The notes under the pieces were generated by a model. It was not told the DNA's origin. It made no database searches and worked only from the letters and a program-made list of their open reading frames with translations. From Margaritifera margaritifera (lineage: Eukaryota; Mollusca; Bivalvia; Unionida; Margaritiferidae), in the NCBI GenBank assembly GCA_029931535.1, contig JAQPZY010001301.1:620001-684000 (forward strand): 64,000 nt of DNA, read 5' to 3'. The first letter of the stretch is position 1. Each line of letters begins with the position of its first letter. This document shows positions 37,050 through 47,845 of this stretch, one piece after another. The position numbers were made by a program, and so were the translations under genes.

Positions 37050-37960
37050 GCGAAGGAAGGTTGACTGCGCATGCCAGCCAACAGCTTCTATTGGCCTCGA
37101 ATGGAAACACTACGTTCGAAAGCGAGGCTGACAGAGATCACTCTAACCTCACGAGCTGAAATCTTCATGAGGTAACTCCAATCTTTTGAGACTTTAGTAT
37201 ACGCCAAACGTATAAAACCCTTCAACCACGACGATAGGACTTAAAGGCTGATATCCTTTTTTCCCGCCTTCTCAGGAAGAAAGAGACGTTATTGTGTTCC
37301 ACGACTTTTCTTTGTGTACTTCAAGTAATGCTTGAGGGCATGGGCACGGTCTTGCATGGTCGTTTCTCTGGATGTATCTATCAAAGAGAGGAAGCATATG
37401 ATGACCCTCTGATTGCCTGCTGACAGCAGCGTATTCTTAGCCACAAACTTGGCTGCCTCATTACGACCGCGGAACCATATGATCTGAACTGGAGATACTT
37501 CAGGTCCATTGAAATGGCATGTAACTCGTTCAACCTTCATGCCGAGGCTAAAACTGTCAGAAAGCATGTTTTGTATGATAGTAACTTCACTGAGATCCTG
37601 GATAAAGCCTCAAATCGATCTAACTTCAGCCAAATCCAAACCCATGAGAGATTACAACACGGTTAGAGATGTTGGCCTATTCAAGTGAAAATGGGCTGGT
37701 AGGTCTGATATATCTTTATCATAACCAATATCCGTCTGTTATGATGTCTGAAAGTGTCAGAAATCATCGAGCGGTAGTCTTGGATAGTAACTGGGGTAAC
37801 CTTTTCTCCTCGAACAGCCAGAGGAATAAATCAGCCTGCTGCGGGATTGAGACACTCAAAGGGACGATGTTGTCGACTTTTGCATCAGTCTGTGGAAACG
37901 CGCCACTTTCCCTCGTATGCCTTCAAAGTGGAGGGCCCTCGGCTAGGTGAGATTCTCTCC
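36900..37960 (-). pseudogene. Tyrosine recombinase of the DIRS-like element
   Basis: Would catalyse strand exchange to insert a circular DNA copy. On the minus strand the N-terminal domain starts near 37890 with IVPLSVSIPQQADLFLWLFE followed by EKRLPQLLSKTT. The core follows with FEALSRISVKLLSYKTCFL and NELHAISMDLKYLQF (37630-37480). Then come AHALKHYLKYTKKSRGTQ (37300-37350), the box II region SAREVRVISVSLAF (about 37175-37130) and QSTFAS-like sequence near 37055. The His of the HxxR box appears as Arg (CGT). The final FYLRD-like stretch is split by a TA microsatellite, with YYLQDLASQRQ resuming at about 36980. Several frames are needed, so it is inactive. Confidence 0.8.
36985..37046. repeat. 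(TA)n microsatellite inside the recombinase gene
   Basis: 62 bp of TA dinucleotides placed exactly between the codons for QSTFAS..Y and YLQDLASQ, that is within the conserved C-terminal FYLRD block of the DIRS recombinase. Confidence 0.95.
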
Positions 37961-38214
37961 ACAATCTGAAATTCCTTTTTTTTTGTTGCTCTGCTCTTCC
38001 GGCTAGAGCCATACGTGAAGGAGTAACCGGTCCGGACAGGGATTAAATACCTGTGACCGCAGCTGTTTTAGTAGGTTCGAGTTCGCCAGAATTGTTCTGG
38101 ACACGTCTATCGCTAAATCAAGTAGATCGTTGACCCAGAATTGTTCTCACCTGAGAGGGGATATCAGAAACAGTTTACAGTTTTTACCTCCCAATATCTT
38201 TGTTATTGTCAGTA

Positions 38215-38930
38215 CTAAGAATTTTTTGGGGGGGCGGGGGGGGGGGATATGCGAGGGCCAAATTTCCTCCTGTTATGTATGGTGTTTAGATACTTAACTT
38301 TTTGTCTATGATTGTAAGTTGTATGGTTATTTGAATACTTAACTTTTTGTCTATGATTGTAAGTTGTATGGTTATTTGAAAATACATACTTAACTTTTGT
38401 CCAGTTGTTTACATAGTATTTACATAATATTTTTATAGGCATTTCGCAATTAGACATTTAGACATATGTCGGGTAAGCTAGCATGTTTCTACTTGAATTG
38501 TTCATATCGTGATGTGACATAGGTCATATAGGCATGTGTACTTATATATAGATTTTGTTAAACAAATTCATCCCTATTCTAGAATTTCGGTTCTAAAAGA
38601 CCAGACTAAAGGAATCTATTTTAGTTGTGCTGATGAAATCAGATATAATTTGAGAGGAATTATTTATTTACAATATTCATTGGAAATACCAAAGTTCTCA
38701 TTCATTTTGGATTAACGCATGATTTGGGGATTTATGTGAACTCATTCAACATTCTGGATTACATCTTTGTGGTACATCAGGAAATTCAAGGCTGTTGGAA
38801 TTCATTCAGAACATTGTGTTTTTTTACTTCTGATTAGGACATTTAGGATTATTTGGAATTTAACTCACAAATTGTAAGTGTCTTTTGAATTTTCACTTTT
38901 ATTTTCTGGAAATATATTGCTTGCTGATTT
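38215..38930. repeat. Spacer in the DIRS-like element with a G run and 45 bp tandem repeat
   Basis: Non-coding AT-rich segment between RNase H and recombinase. It begins with a G run (about 38228-38246). It contains a perfect 45 bp duplication (38290-38334 and 38335-38379, starting ATACTTAACT and ending GGTTATTTGA) plus a partial third unit. DIRS elements normally have overlapping or adjacent RT and recombinase frames, so this spacer may be a later insertion. Confidence 0.7.
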
Positions 38931-40400
38931 TACTTACATTGTTGTTTTCACTTTCTTTCTGTTACATACTTTTAAGACCAGGAGTCGTAACGCTCCCAAT
39001 TGATTGAAAGTGTATTCACGGACAGCGCTTCTGGGTCCGGGACTGGAGAGAAAAAGGTGGGCAGTTCGTGATTCAACCTTGTCGCAAAGAGGTCTATCAT
39101 CAGACACCCACAAAGCGTGCAAATCAGATGAAAGATCGATTGATGAATGAACTACTCGGTATGAAGAATCTGACCCTTTTTGGATAACTATTCCACCAAG
39201 ACATTGAGCCTGTCGGGAATGGTTTTGATTTGTATGGTTACATTTAGCTGGGAGCACCAACACAGAAACGTTCAAACTAGAGTGCATAGGTTGGGTGAAT
39301 ATTCCCCCATATGAGGTAGGCCACCACAACCAAGTTGTCCGACAAGATAAGGACTACTGTTTCGTTGGTCCTTCCTGGCACGAAACGCATTGATTATATC
39401 CTTCATTTCCGGAATGTTGATGTGAAGAGGTAATTCCTCTGGACCTCAATTGGCACCGACCTTGTCGAAGCATGGCAATGGTGGACTCCCCAAGCATGCG
39501 ATCTGGCGTCCGAACATACCGTCATTTCCTGTTGAACTTCTCCAGAGGAATAATACGACATCGGACTTGATCCTGACTTTCTCATCGAGTAGACCGGAGA
39601 AAGAGCACCATGTGGCTTGTAGTGTCACGTGCTACGGACCCATGAAAGGGTTGCTAAGCAGAATCAAATCAGCTGCCGCATTGAGCAAACTGAGGAGTTA
39701 CAGGAACTCTCTCGCTATAATCCACTTCTTGTTAGAAATCGACTCTGCGAGTTTGATAATCCGTAACTCCATGCCCATACCGACAAAAAGCTGCAATGGG
39801 TCGAAATCCGATTGTACCTAGTTCGCTAAAAGGCCTAGATAATCTAACTTGGACATCGTTCCTGCCTTGACCAGAATAGAACTTACCATGTGTTTTTGGA
39901 GGACATCGTCCAGATACACTGCAGTCGCTTGTGACGGAGTCGATTGCTACAGGTCGACGACACAGTTGATAATTTTGTTGAACGTCCATGGATGTATTTT
40001 GAGGCCGAATGGAAGCGCACGAAACAATTATATTTTTCCTTGTAAGGCAAACTGAAGGAACTTGCACGAGTCGAGTGAATAGACCCATTGCAAAATCGTC
40101 TTATTTGACGGAAAGTCTGATCAAGCAGTTTCCATCTTGAACTTTGCGCTGTAATGTATGCGCTGAGATCGCTCATGTCGCTGATTAGCCTGAGCTTTTT
40201 GTTGGCCTTTGTCATGAAAAACAGACTGGAATAAACACCCCAAGAGTTCGGTTTCCAAACAATATACACGCTCGCTTGTCAAGTAACGACCCAGTCGACA
40301 TCTGCGTAATTTCGGATTTCTACAAATCTGACAGCAGGAATGGTGCGACTTGAGCGACGACGAGCAAAGACAGGCGTATCGTCTTACCAAATTCAAGTTG
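38930..40400 (-). pseudogene. Reverse transcriptase/RNase H of the DIRS-like element
   Basis: Minus-strand reading: KLRLISDMSDLSAYI near 40190 is the conserved K.RLI.D...LN.Y start of the palm. The catalytic box YLDD lies at 39904-39915 (AVYLDDVLQKH). QLFVGMGMELRIIKLAE follows (about 39790-39740), matching the GM.I......LP block of DIRS RTs. RNase H remains are seen at 39580-39500 (SDARSHAWGVH) and HINIPEMKDII near 39420. The block PPFSLQSRTQKRCP..IHFQSIGS near 39050 corresponds to the conserved region after RNase H (fSP.PDP.A..aF). Numerous frameshifts. Confidence 0.8.
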
Positions 40401-40631
40401 GAAAAGCCGTCTGAGCGTTAGCCAGAGAATCGTCTACATTCCTGTTAATGACCTTGGCCATCCTGGCCGTAGAATACCAGGCATGATCACTGTCATCTTT
40501 TTCGGCAAGCCGAAAAATGACTAGCAATGCTAGGTCCAACATTAAAGATGTTGTTATGATATTACGCACGAGCTTCGAGGTGGCGTGAACAATATTCTTA
40601 CCCACCTTGCAGAACAGCAGGGTAGACATAT

Positions 40632-40845
40632 TCACCGCTGCAATGTTCTTGTAGGAAGCTCGGTGGCAAATGCGTTCGAATGCGTTCTATACCAGCGTGA
40701 CGAAAACACTGCTTGTAGTTGATTTTCTGTGAAAAATGCTTGAGAACGCTTCGCGCAAGCGAGACATGTCACGTGTGTGTCCTCGTTAGCTTTGAATTTC
40801 TTGCAATTACTGCATTTTGTCATCATTTGAAAAAAAACCCCCAAA
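40632..40845 (-). pseudogene. Gag-like Cys-motif ORF of the DIRS-like element
   Basis: Starts MTKCSNCKKFKANEDTHVTC, then LACAKRS, at about 40830. Two CxxC pairs 15 residues apart form a possible zinc ribbon. Placement at the 5' end of the coding strand fits the gag position. Downstream ORFs (40393-40635, 40121-40396) may continue it, but I recognise no motif in them. Confidence 0.55.
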
Positions 40846-41184
40846 AAACCCCACAAAAAACCCCGAAAATAAATAAATAAAACAACTCTGAAATTAGAAA
40901 CCCGAAAGGGTTTCCGAATCACAATAACAACACTCGTTATTTATACTAGCGGAAATATATGTGTAGTAAGCGCGAATAACACAAGCAACAAACATGTACC
41001 AGCCATATCGTGTTGGAGCGCAAGATCAGAATAAATTAAGTCCTCAACTGTGAGCAAATTACATTCATATTGAACAAAAGTCAAAACTAGTGTTTACCAC
41101 ATACAGTAAAAGCCTTGCTACTCTCTGGATGGATAGATTCAAATCACAAAGATATTTATAGGATTTCGGGAGGTCTTTTGCAGG

Positions 41185-41410
41185 AAAATGTTGATAGTAC
41201 TGAGCAAAAGTTTAAAAGTGGCGCCATCTAGCGTTAGTCAAGTGGCGGTGATGAGTAGCTGTTTCTACCATTGGTTTATATGGTGTATAGACAGAAAAGA
41301 CGAAATGTGTTCCTCTTTTTGGAAGGGCTGGATTCGGAAGGTAGCGGAGTGTATTTGTCTAATGTCAATGTGATCGGGTATATATTCAAAGGAGACACTA
41401 ATTATCTGTG
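41185..41410. repeat. Right inverted terminal repeat of the DIRS-like element
   Basis: Inverted relative to 36285-36505 (see that entry). It lies about 340 bp beyond the putative gag start, leaving a 5' leader. Confidence 0.85.
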
Positions 41411-43303
41411 TCTTTGGAGTTTTGCACAAACAATCGGCATCTCCCAAAAGGCAGACCTGTTCCAACCACCGATTATCATAAATCTTAGACCTAAACATTG
41501 TAAAACTCTTAAATCATCCAGGCTGTAGTGGTTATTCACATATCAATCAAAAATCAAATTACTTCTCCACAGAGCACAGAATCACAATGACGGTTATCTA
41601 TTGATTTACCCTTCCACCGGGAGGACTCAATGTGGAGGCAATAAGGAGACAATTTACTGCATCACCACGGTGTACAGGAAGGGAGCTAAAGAATCGGATA
41701 GCCCAACATCTGGGGTCCATCGAAATCTAGATAGGGCCCTTCCCGTATTATAAGCAAAGTTGCCCATCCAACTAGTCACAAAAGGTGTTATCTGATTTTC
41801 CTGAAAGAAACATTGAACCCGTCGAATAAATGTAGCATTCTCATTTTGATGTTCTTGAAAGAAACTGGTAAATTATTAATATCCAACCATCTCCTGGGGG
41901 TACCATTTGTAGATCTCTCCACCTTATGAAGATCATCTGTTTAATTGCATCGAAATCAATAAACTTTTTGCACAAAGCGAAGCACGTGACCTATGAATGA
42001 GGAAACCTATTATTTCTGTTCTCCATATTTCATTGGTTACTTAGAATTAGCACTACTTATCCTGCAATGAACAATAATGAGCTGTCCCTTGATCACGCTG
42101 ATTTAGTAACGGATTCCTGGTTGAATATATCGAGCGGTAGCTATGCGATTGTTTACAAACTAAGCTAAGCAAGGGGATTAGCGACTTATAAAAACCCTCA
42201 AAGCAAAGTTTATTCAGCCTTAGGGAACTGAGATAATTACATTATGTTGTAACTCATCCCAGCATGCCACATGTTTGCCTCATGAGGTAGTACCTTTATT
42301 CAGAGCTCAATGGCGTCATGATAATTCATGATGCACCAACTCGGGCGATATTACAGAAACGAAGAAAGATTAATGTATACAATGATACAAAGTAATATAG
42401 ACTTTCTACTCATGTAACAAAATACAGCAGAAGAAACATAATTTTTGAGCCCAGATTTTTTAGGCCAACAATTACTGATTCCAGAACTGGAGATGGTGTC
42501 TGGGCTTTAGACTTCCTGCCGTTAGATCTAAAGCAGACCTTTCCAAACTATACACGGACTGATGGACCATTGCAAATAGTACGCTGAATTTCAGATATGG
42601 TGTAAAAAGGGACATGCACGCGAAATCCATGGGCCCAATAAGAGAACAAAACAAGTCAAATTTTTCTGTTCACGTGCAGGCAAAATATTCAATAAAAAAC
42701 AACGCCTTTTATACTCTAATCATCCGGTAATGCAAAAAAGGTTCTGAAAGAGATGTGGTTGGATGCAATCAGAACTAGTCAAAAACGAAAAACGTGATTT
42801 CTACTAGCATTTCAGTCGAAAGTAAAAATAATCTCCTGTGGAAAATTAGATTTTGCAGCATTCAGAAAACGAAAGTACTCCAAGCACCCACCTCCCACCT
42901 CCCAAGTACACACCTCACAGATCATGATGAAATGCACTGCCTGTACGTCACCATGAAAACAAAGCTGAAGGAATGCAGTCAAATATCGCAGGAGCAGATG
43001 TGTGTGCAGCAATTATTCAGAATCTCAAAACTGAGCAAGCAGAAATTGTGAAATTGTTGAAAATCACGTTAGCTCTGAGCCTCTACAACAGAATGTGAAC
43101 GAAAGTTCTGTCTCATGAACAACATCACAAATATATGTGGCCGACAATTTTTCTTTTTCAGTACGGGTGGATATTTTTAAATACTTGTAACAAAATAGGG
43201 GAAAGTGCATTTTAAGTTAGGGCAAGTGTTTTTTTTTTAAAAGCCATTTGCCCCAGGCTTTTTGACCATTGTGAGAAATTAAAACGTACATAATCTATGG
43301 CAC
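41411..43303. other. Putative intron, nothing recognised
   Basis: ORFs at 42472-42654 and 42794-43051 have no splice context or known motif. No repeat that I can name. Confidence 0.4.
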
Positions 43304-43307
43304 ACTG

Positions 43308-43715
43308 TGTTACAGCTAGGAGTAATGTAACAAAAGAAAAAAAACTCAAACAAGCTTTCAAGATTCAAAATACAGATATTTAATTTCCTAAAATATTAAA
43401 ATATTTCAACAAACAATTAAAGTGAAAGAATTAAAAATAACGTACAGTAGATAATATTCTTGAAAGTCCTAAATTGTTCTAAAGTTCACTGATATGGAAG
43501 TTAATCCAAATATTTCGAATGAAGTAGGTTCCGAATGAAACCTTTGCTGTACTGATGTGTTAATAAGAATCAGTATATCCAAGTTTGATAAATTCCAAAT
43601 AGTCCTTGTGAATATGGAATAACACAAGTTCTAGAAATGTTTCCGATAATTCCACGGAGCTGTATAATTATTAAGGTTTAAAACACAGTACTGAATCCTA
43701 AATGCACAGTATGAT

Positions 43716-43798
<83 letters not shown>

Positions 43799-44286
43799 AA
43801 AAGTAGAATATCCACACACAAAATGAACCAAATTCGTGTATGACCCATCAGGCTGTCAAACTATGCTAGGAATGCCTAAACACATGATTATATCCTATTA
43901 TATTGTCTCTTACTACGCAAAATCGAAATAAAACCCGTACTACGTCTTTGATAAACAATTGGTTATTTCGAAATAATTTCCTTCTAAATTACTACCCTCT
44001 CCGAACCAATCTGAAACTAGGTTATGCGTGACATCGCCAAAGTACTTGTGCCCTGACGTTATTAGCAGTCAATAAAGTATTGACTCTGAAATGAATCATA
44101 TAATCTAGGTCAGAAGTTCATACCCTCACGCACGGGATCACGTGACATGACTAATGTTTCAGTGAAATATCGATTCAATTTATCGTATGTGTACTCACGG
44201 CAAGACGACAGCTGTTAGACAAAGAACAGAGATCATAAACTAATAATTTATACCATTAAAGAAAAATGATATATAATTCCGTAACA
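43308..44286. mobile_element. Solo LTR, copy B (979 bp), TSD ACTG
   Basis: Starts TGTTACAGCTAGGAG and ends ATTCCGTAACA, flanked by the perfect 4 bp duplication ACTG (43304-43307 and 44287-44290). It shares with copy A at 13561 the words GTAACAAAAGAAA, ACTCAAACAAGCTTTC, AATAAAACCC and TATAATTCCGTAACA in order. It is longer than copy A mainly because of a (TA)n microsatellite at 43718-43795. The conserved AATAAAACCC could be a polyadenylation signal if the LTR reads on the plus strand, but orientation is not certain. Confidence 0.85.
43718..43795. repeat. (TA)n microsatellite inside the solo LTR
   Basis: 78 bp of TA with one interruption (GATA near 43750). Absent from the homologous LTR at 13.6 kb. 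Confidence 0.97.
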
Positions 44287-44439
44287 ACTGTTATTATCAT
44301 TTCGGTGTTATTTAATACGTTCTCTGCAGGAATGGTTGAAGGATCATTTGTCTAAATAGGTTCGGGCATAAAATGGTTCGTTTTGCATTAAGTAACTGAA
44401 TGTTTCATTACTGCACTGAATAGTAATATTTGCACTGGA

Positions 44440-44441
<2 letters not shown>

Positions 44442-44494
<53 letters not shown>

Positions 44495-46140
44495 TGTGAG
44501 TGTGTGTGTGTGTGTGTTTCAGTTCGCTTTAAATCCACCCCTGCAATACATACTTGTATCAAACTTTGTGCTGCATATAAGTAAAAGTCAGTTAAAATTA
44601 TTAAAAAGATATAAAATGCTTCAATAGGAAACTATAACGAAAGCAATTTATTTGATGTAGTTTTGCATTTAGTTATGTCATATTTTAGGATGTAGGTATA
44701 TAGGTAAAACGCTAGGATTAATCGGTGATCCATAGAGTCATTTTAAAATGATAATCAATAAGACTGGTGCCTACATGTAGAACCTGCAATCGAAGCATTG
44801 CTGTAAAACATGAGATTGTGACCCCAGTGTCAAAGCGTGGAGCGATTAAGTCTCAGAGTGAGTTTTATTAGTTTCATATTGGTCCGTCCAAAGTATGAAC
44901 AAACTCGATCAATGGATTAAGGAAACATAAGTGGAAAGAAAAAAGGCTTTACAAAAGCCTTATCACACATTTTTTATGCAAAATTGGCCCCAATGTTGAA
45001 TGGGCGAGCAAGTGTGTCGCATAAATACACAAAGGGGTTAAGGAAATAAAAACAATTGAAAATATTTTAACCATGACAGTTATACAAATATTTTCTGACT
45101 TCGACGAAATAGATCAAAAATTAGAATAGTGAGCGAACGTTTCGCAGAATAAATTGTCTTAAATTAGTAATGACTTGTTCTAAGTATGAACAAAATCCAT
45201 CAATGACTATAGAAAACATAAGGAAATGGATGTGTCCTTTACCCCAAGGTCAAAGGAACAATCAAATGTGTTGTAGAATGAACTTAGATTCATAATAATC
45301 ATGCCAAGTACGATGGGGATATAAAACCTTAACAATCTGTTGAGGCCGCAGCCGCTAATGTCGGCGGAAAAGTGACTGCTGTTTCTTATTTACCCCTAAT
45401 GAGAAATCAACAAGACTAGACATGTGCTCATGGAACCTAATTACCTTTCCACAATGACTCTGAACTAGAAAGTGAAATAGAAGGACAAGAATGACAATAT
45501 GTGCTCCTGTAACATTCGTGAAGAGAAGGAAAAACATCCTGCTTTGATATAAAAATGATATTGTCCTTACAAATGGCTATTCCACACTCAACAATTCATA
45601 AAGGCGATACATTGCAATTTTTATTCACGCATTTATATATATTGTAAGATTGTATACTTATAAATATATAGGAGAATGAAATCTCCTAAGATGTCCGCTC
45701 AATCCAATTTATGACCTGCTTCTAGCCTTTTACCTCACTGTAATACAATAATATATGTAGCAAGATGAAAATTAGAATAATCTTTTATATCATTTACAGA
45801 AAACATGAAATAAGTAAGCAATGTTTCTATTTTAAGATTAAAAGGAATTACCCAATTTGGTCTCAGTCTGTTTTAAGAACTGTTGTTCATCTATGATACG
45901 TGCATGGACATCTGAAAGTGTCTGCATGAGGATGTCTTTCTCGTTCTTGAAACTCTCTCCTTTACAAAAAATTTCATCTGAAATTGCAAATTTAGGAACG
46001 ATGATTAAAATATTCCTGAATCAATTGCTGCATAGTGAGAAAAGTGGAAAGCTTTTAAATAATAACAAACCTGCTACACAATCAATTCCATATATGAAAC
46101 AATTGAAATTATTTCACCCTTAGATGGTAAATGTACATTT
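44442..46140. repeat. Local duplication, copy A (GT microsatellite, tandem-unit repeat and one exon)
   Basis: Co-linear with 47814-49620. Both begin with a (GT)n tract (44442-44517 here). Both continue through GAAGCATTG..GTAAAACATGAG-type sequence, share tandem units with AAGTATGAACAAA..ATCAATGG..TTAAGGAAA, then AACCTTAACAATCTGTTG..GCAGCCGCT and GCGGAAAAGTGACTGCT. Both end with a 126 bp exon (45852-45977) and the same 3' intron (ATTTCATCTGAAA..GATGAT). Overall identity looks moderate, so the duplication is not recent. Confidence 0.8.
45852..45977 (-). CDS. Coiled-coil gene, exon C (126 bp, phase 1-1)
   Basis: The acceptor is TTTGCAATTTCAG and the donor is TTGG|GTAATT on the minus strand. The phase-1 frame is open: DEIFCKGESFKNEKDILMQT, then LSDVHARIIDEQQFLKQTE, TKLG. 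It aligns without gaps to exon A (49102-49227): DEI..K..F.NEK..L...LS..HA.I.E...L....E..LG. Equal length, equal phases and preserved reading frame after substantial nucleotide divergence argue that both copies were kept under protein-level constraint. Confidence 0.75.
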
Positions 46141-46299
46141 AAAATAGTGTTCCAATTTGTAAGTTGTATCATAAATATCAATATACTGCATATTTATAAT
46201 ATAACTGGATGATGTGTGTCATAAAATTAATTATTGTATTGTATCTTAGCAAACATATCAACATGACACAATCCAATTGGATCAGGCAAATTTGAAATA

Positions 46300-47345
46300 G
46301 CAAAATCGGCCGCAGATCATGCACGTGGCTAAATTCTACCTAAAAACCATATGCATCAGCAATTTGCCATGAAGTCATGGTCAGCATGGTGCTATCTGTA
46401 TAAATTTCTAACATGCTCTTGAATGCATACGTTCTGAAATATATTCTTTAAAAGTTCCTCTTTTGTTTGTATCTTCTCTCATATTTGATGGCATATAACG
46501 ATTAGTTACTAATATTGAAAAGCATTTTTACTTATTGTCAAAGTTGGTCGGATTTGCTAGTGGGTTCTTTAGATCATGTCATTTAAATGTGTGTCTGTTA
46601 TCAATAGTAATGGCTGAAACATTTATTGGCAGATCAGCAACCACTGTAAATATATTAGAAACCCTTCATGTCAGGATGATTTCTGTCAAAATTGGTCAAA
46701 TTATGTTGAGTGGGTTTTTCTACTTTTGGGAATGGCTCCCATATTTGATGAATCGTTTCTATTATTTTTGTACAAACTTTAAAGCACTTACTACATGAAT
46801 GCCTTCTGTTAGCTAGGGTCAAATTCTGTTTATATATGCTTAGTAATGAATAGCCGATTGGTATCATTTGCCTAAAATTGAAAGCCCTTCAAGCCAGAAT
46901 GCTTTCCTTCAAGTTTTGATCAAGCACAGCCCAGCATTGTTTGAGAAAAAGTTTATAATTTGTTTTCTATTTTTAGTAAAGGTGGCCATCTCTGGTGGAA
47001 GAGCATCATTATTTTGTACATAACTGAAAGCCCTTTATGCAGTAATGCTTTCAGTGAAATGTGGTTGATGTATGCTGTGCAGTGTTTGATAAATCATTTA
47101 AATTTTTTTTTTGTTATAGTAATATTAGACTCATTTGATGGTGGATAAACATAATTTTTGTAAAGTTAAAAGCTCTTTATATCAGGATGCCCTCTGTCAA
47201 TGTCAGTTGAAATTAGTCCAAGAATTATGAGACGTTTAAAATATCAAATCGTGACAGATGCCAGGGGATGCCTGCTGGATGACATATGCTGGACGCAAGG
47301 TCCATACCATAAGCTCACTGTGTCTTATCGCCAGGTGAGCAATGA
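46300..47345. repeat. Tandem-unit dispersed repeat, family 2 copy A, ending in a hairpin
   Basis: Units of about 140 bp share GAAAGCCCTTCATGCCAGGA-like text, TGCTTTCTGTCAA..TTGGTCAAAT, GTGGGTTTTT and AGTAATGGC..CATATTTGATGG (cores near 46606, 46727, 47118). The right end is the perfect stem GCTCAC (47313-47318)/GTGAGC (47335-47340) with loop TGTGTCTTATCGCCAG. Copy B is at 52600-53185. The hairpin resembles that closing family 1, suggesting a shared transposition mechanism despite different unit sequences. Confidence 0.75.
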
Positions 47346-47399
47346 AATTTAGCACAACGTCATCTACTTTTAAAAAGTTATATATAAATTGATAAATAC

Positions 47400-47486
47400 C
47401 TCTAAGTCTTTGGTGTTCTTGCTGGAAAAGGTTAACCGTATCCTCCAGTTCTTGATGCCGAGCTTCGCTTTGTTTAATGAGACTTT
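47400..47486 (-). CDS. Coiled-coil gene, exon B (87 bp, phase 1-1)
   Basis: The acceptor is TCTCTGATTACAG and the donor is AGAG|GTATTTAT on the minus strand. The phase-1 frame reads ESLIKQSEARHQELEDTVNL, then FQQEHQRLRG, strongly coiled-coil. The exon between copies A and C has no counterpart before copy A's own downstream part. The equivalent place in the other duplicate (about 43.9-44.4 kb) is occupied by the solo LTR, so its homologue may have been lost or never existed. Confidence 0.7.
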
Positions 47487-47811
47487 CTGTAATCAGAGAG
47501 AGAGAAATGTGCAATCTGTTATAGTTCATTTCAACACGGTAAAAAATGAATACAGTTCCAGTTTCGAAAGAAAACAAAACACTTTGGCAAAATAGAATTA
47601 TAACTAGAGGCCTTGTCCTTCATTTTCCTGCTCAAAGGTTGGTGAAATTTAACTTTCATTAGGTCAAAAATTACGATGATAGGTAGTTGGAATGGATTTG
47701 CTCTTTGGGCAAGCCAGATCCTTTCATGTTAAGCCTAAAAAAAAATCGGTGTGTAGTTTGTCCACCTTTGTCCTATTGTGTGCTTATTTTCTTTTGAATG
47801 GAGGGAAATGC

Positions 47812-47813
<2 letters not shown>

Positions 47814-47845
<32 letters not shown>

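Larger units (their letters stand above)
36285..41410 (-). mobile_element. DIRS-like tyrosine-recombinase retrotransposon bounded by inverted terminal repeats
   Basis: The coding order on the minus strand is a Cys-motif gag-like start (40845), RT (about 40270-39800), RNase H (about 39600-38950), a non-coding spacer, and a tyrosine recombinase (37960-36900). Both ends carry the same about 200 bp sequence in opposite orientation (36285-36505 and 41185-41410), as expected of DIRS1-type elements, which use inverted repeats instead of LTRs. The coding part is GC-richer than the surroundings. Frameshifts and stops show it is dead, but its overall structure is complete. It lies in an intron of the coiled-coil gene in sense orientation. 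Confidence 0.85.
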
